DNA of 6,280 nt, taken from NCBI GenBank assembly GCA_020344865.1, contig CP070830.1:1363912-1370191 (forward strand). Direction: 5' to 3'. This DNA comes from Planctomycetota bacterium. Its GTDB lineage: Bacteria > Planctomycetota > Phycisphaerae > Sedimentisphaerales > Anaerobacaceae. Position numbers and translations under genes: made by a program. Of this stretch, positions 5,473 through 6,280 are shown piece after piece. Each line of letters opens with the position of its first letter. Within the stretch, counting starts at the first letter, position 1. The notes beneath the pieces were generated by a model. The model had not been told where the DNA came from, searched no databases, and worked only from the letters and a program-made list of their open reading frames with translations.

Positions 5473-6280
5473 AGTTTTTAATCCACATAAGACCTTGCTC
5501 AAAATCAAGAGCGACTACGTTATTCTTAAAATATTTCATGCTGACAGAGTACCCTGTCGACAAATATGGGCTGTCTTCCGGGAGAATTATAATTTCAGCA
5601 TTCGTTAAAATCAAACTTCCTATTTTAAGTCTTCTGACTATTGCTCTGCGGCAAGGCAGTTTGCCAAGAAATCCGGAAAAGAACCTGCCTTTCTTAATTT
5701 TTGCGGAAGCCCTGATTTCTTCCGGCAGCTTTCTCCACATATCCAACGTGACAACCATTCCGTACCTGCCGCACGTATCGAACACAATACGGGACTGTAC
5801 GTCTTCGACAGGCATGTTAACCATAAGCCGACCATTTTCAATCTCGAACGAATAGCTTTCCCATCTTTGCGGCTTTTCCGGCACAAACGGCCCTGTGAGT
5901 GCGAACGTTGCTTCTTTTTTTATGTTGTCAAACACTATATACTTGAATTCCCGCATCAAGCCAAGACCAACCAATGCTCCCTTCTGCTGCCATACCGGCA
6001 AACCGAGAAGTCTAAGCTCCCATTGTAAGTGCAGGTACCTGCAAGGTGGGTTTGTGATTATTGCCTCACCGAGCTGAAGAGACGGAAGATAGCAGATTCC
6101 AGCGTACGCCGATGACCAACTTTGTCTGCCTGTAGGATATATGGCCAGGTCATTTTCGAGTAGTGTAAGGCTATTCGTTAAAACATAACCGGCATCGCCC
6201 GTGTCAAGCCAGATGCTGTATACCTTTCCATTTGGTAATATGCCCGGGACCACAATAAGGTCCAAGAAATCAAAGTAGAA
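5459..6280 (-). CDS. Retropepsin-like (aspartic protease fold) protein, two lobes, N-terminus beyond window
   Basis: The frame is open to the right edge, so the gene is partial at its 5' end. The first TTG in frame (6265) would give 268 residues, but coding continues upstream and no Shine-Dalgarno is seen. Counted from that TTG, residues 8-27 read like a retropepsin active-site hairpin: a short N-G-K turn, then IWLDTGDAG with D21-T22-G23. Residues 97-123 (ALVGLGLMREFKYIVFDN) match the second half of such a domain, the hydrophobic-G-hydrophobic strand and a final strand. The pattern then recurs: NMPVEDVQSRIVFDTCGRYG (D163-T164-C165) and, at 235-262, LSTGYSVSMKYFKNNVVALDFE. This looks like two tandem lobes, the second with Cys in place of the Gly of D-T-G. 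Aspartic proteases of this fold need two D-T-G sites, from a dimer or two lobes. Protease activity is therefore possible but unproven, and the second site may be degenerate. The stop overlaps the tatD start by 14 bp. Confidence 0.6.
   Translation of the reverse strand, partial: FYFDFLDLIVVPGILPNGKVYSIWLDTGDAGYVLTNSLTLLENDLAIYPTGRQSWSSAYAGICYLPSLQLGEAIITNPPCRYLHLQWELRLLGLPVWQQKGALVGLGLMREFKYIVFDNIKKEATFALTGPFVPEKPQRWESYSFEIENGRLMVNMPVEDVQSRIVFDTCGRYGMVVTLDMWRKLPEEIRASAKIKKGRFFSGFLGKLPCRRAIVRRLKIGSLILTNAEIIILPEDSPYLSTGYSVSMKYFKNNVVALDFEQGLMWIKNYGTD

Noticed and set aside
5473..5508. TatD start at TTG 5508
   Set aside because: It would add 12 residues before MGLIDTHCHL that do not fit the family; the metal-binding DTHCHL motif normally sits within the first ten residues.
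5538..5855. 105-codon plus-strand open frame opposite the retropepsin-like gene
   Set aside because: It is antisense to the better-supported frame, which shows domain-like motifs and overlaps the tatD start as genes in an operon do.

Overview
The window holds a bacterial chromosomal housekeeping block: a small cold-shock protein gene on the plus strand, then four minus-strand genes reading leftwards from the right edge: a retropepsin-like hypothetical (cut by the edge), tatD, dnaG and rpoD. The sigma factor has a large non-conserved insert between regions 1.2 and 2, as in Gram-negative-type RpoD proteins. Base composition is roughly balanced, and GTG starts are used for csp and apparently rpoD. 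From general family feel I would guess Planctomycetota (Phycisphaerae-like) or a neighbouring environmental phylum, but nothing in the window proves it. No mobile element, tRNA, rRNA, CRISPR array or defence gene is visible.

Layout. Positions 1-194 are a regulatory leader for the cold-shock gene, with a plausible extended -10 promoter near 58-86, several small inverted repeats and a strong Shine-Dalgarno. The cold-shock gene (195-398) ends in a clear intrinsic terminator (434-462). It converges with rpoD (645-2432, minus) across 463-644, where I see no gene. rpoD is separated by 115 bp from dnaG (2548-4350, minus). No terminator lies in that gap, so the two are probably co-transcribed, like the dnaG-rpoD part of the macromolecular synthesis operon but without rpsU. 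A 342-bp gap (4351-4692) carries the best promoter of the window (TTGACT-16-TATATT, minus strand), which probably drives dnaG-rpoD with a leader of about 170 nt. Upstream, tatD (4693-5472) overlaps the end of the retropepsin-like gene (5459 to beyond 6280) by 14 bp, so those two look translationally coupled.

Functionally the minus-strand genes combine replication priming (DnaG) and housekeeping transcription initiation (RpoD) with a TatD metal-dependent hydrolase/DNase. The convergent cold-shock protein is an RNA/ssDNA-binding chaperone. The least ordinary item is the right-edge protein. It appears to contain two retropepsin-like lobes in tandem, the first with an intact D-T-G and the second with D-T-C, so it may be a single-chain, partly degenerate aspartic-protease-fold protein. 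I found no convincing new multi-gene system; the other points of interest are small regulatory-looking repeats upstream of csp, rpoD and dnaG.
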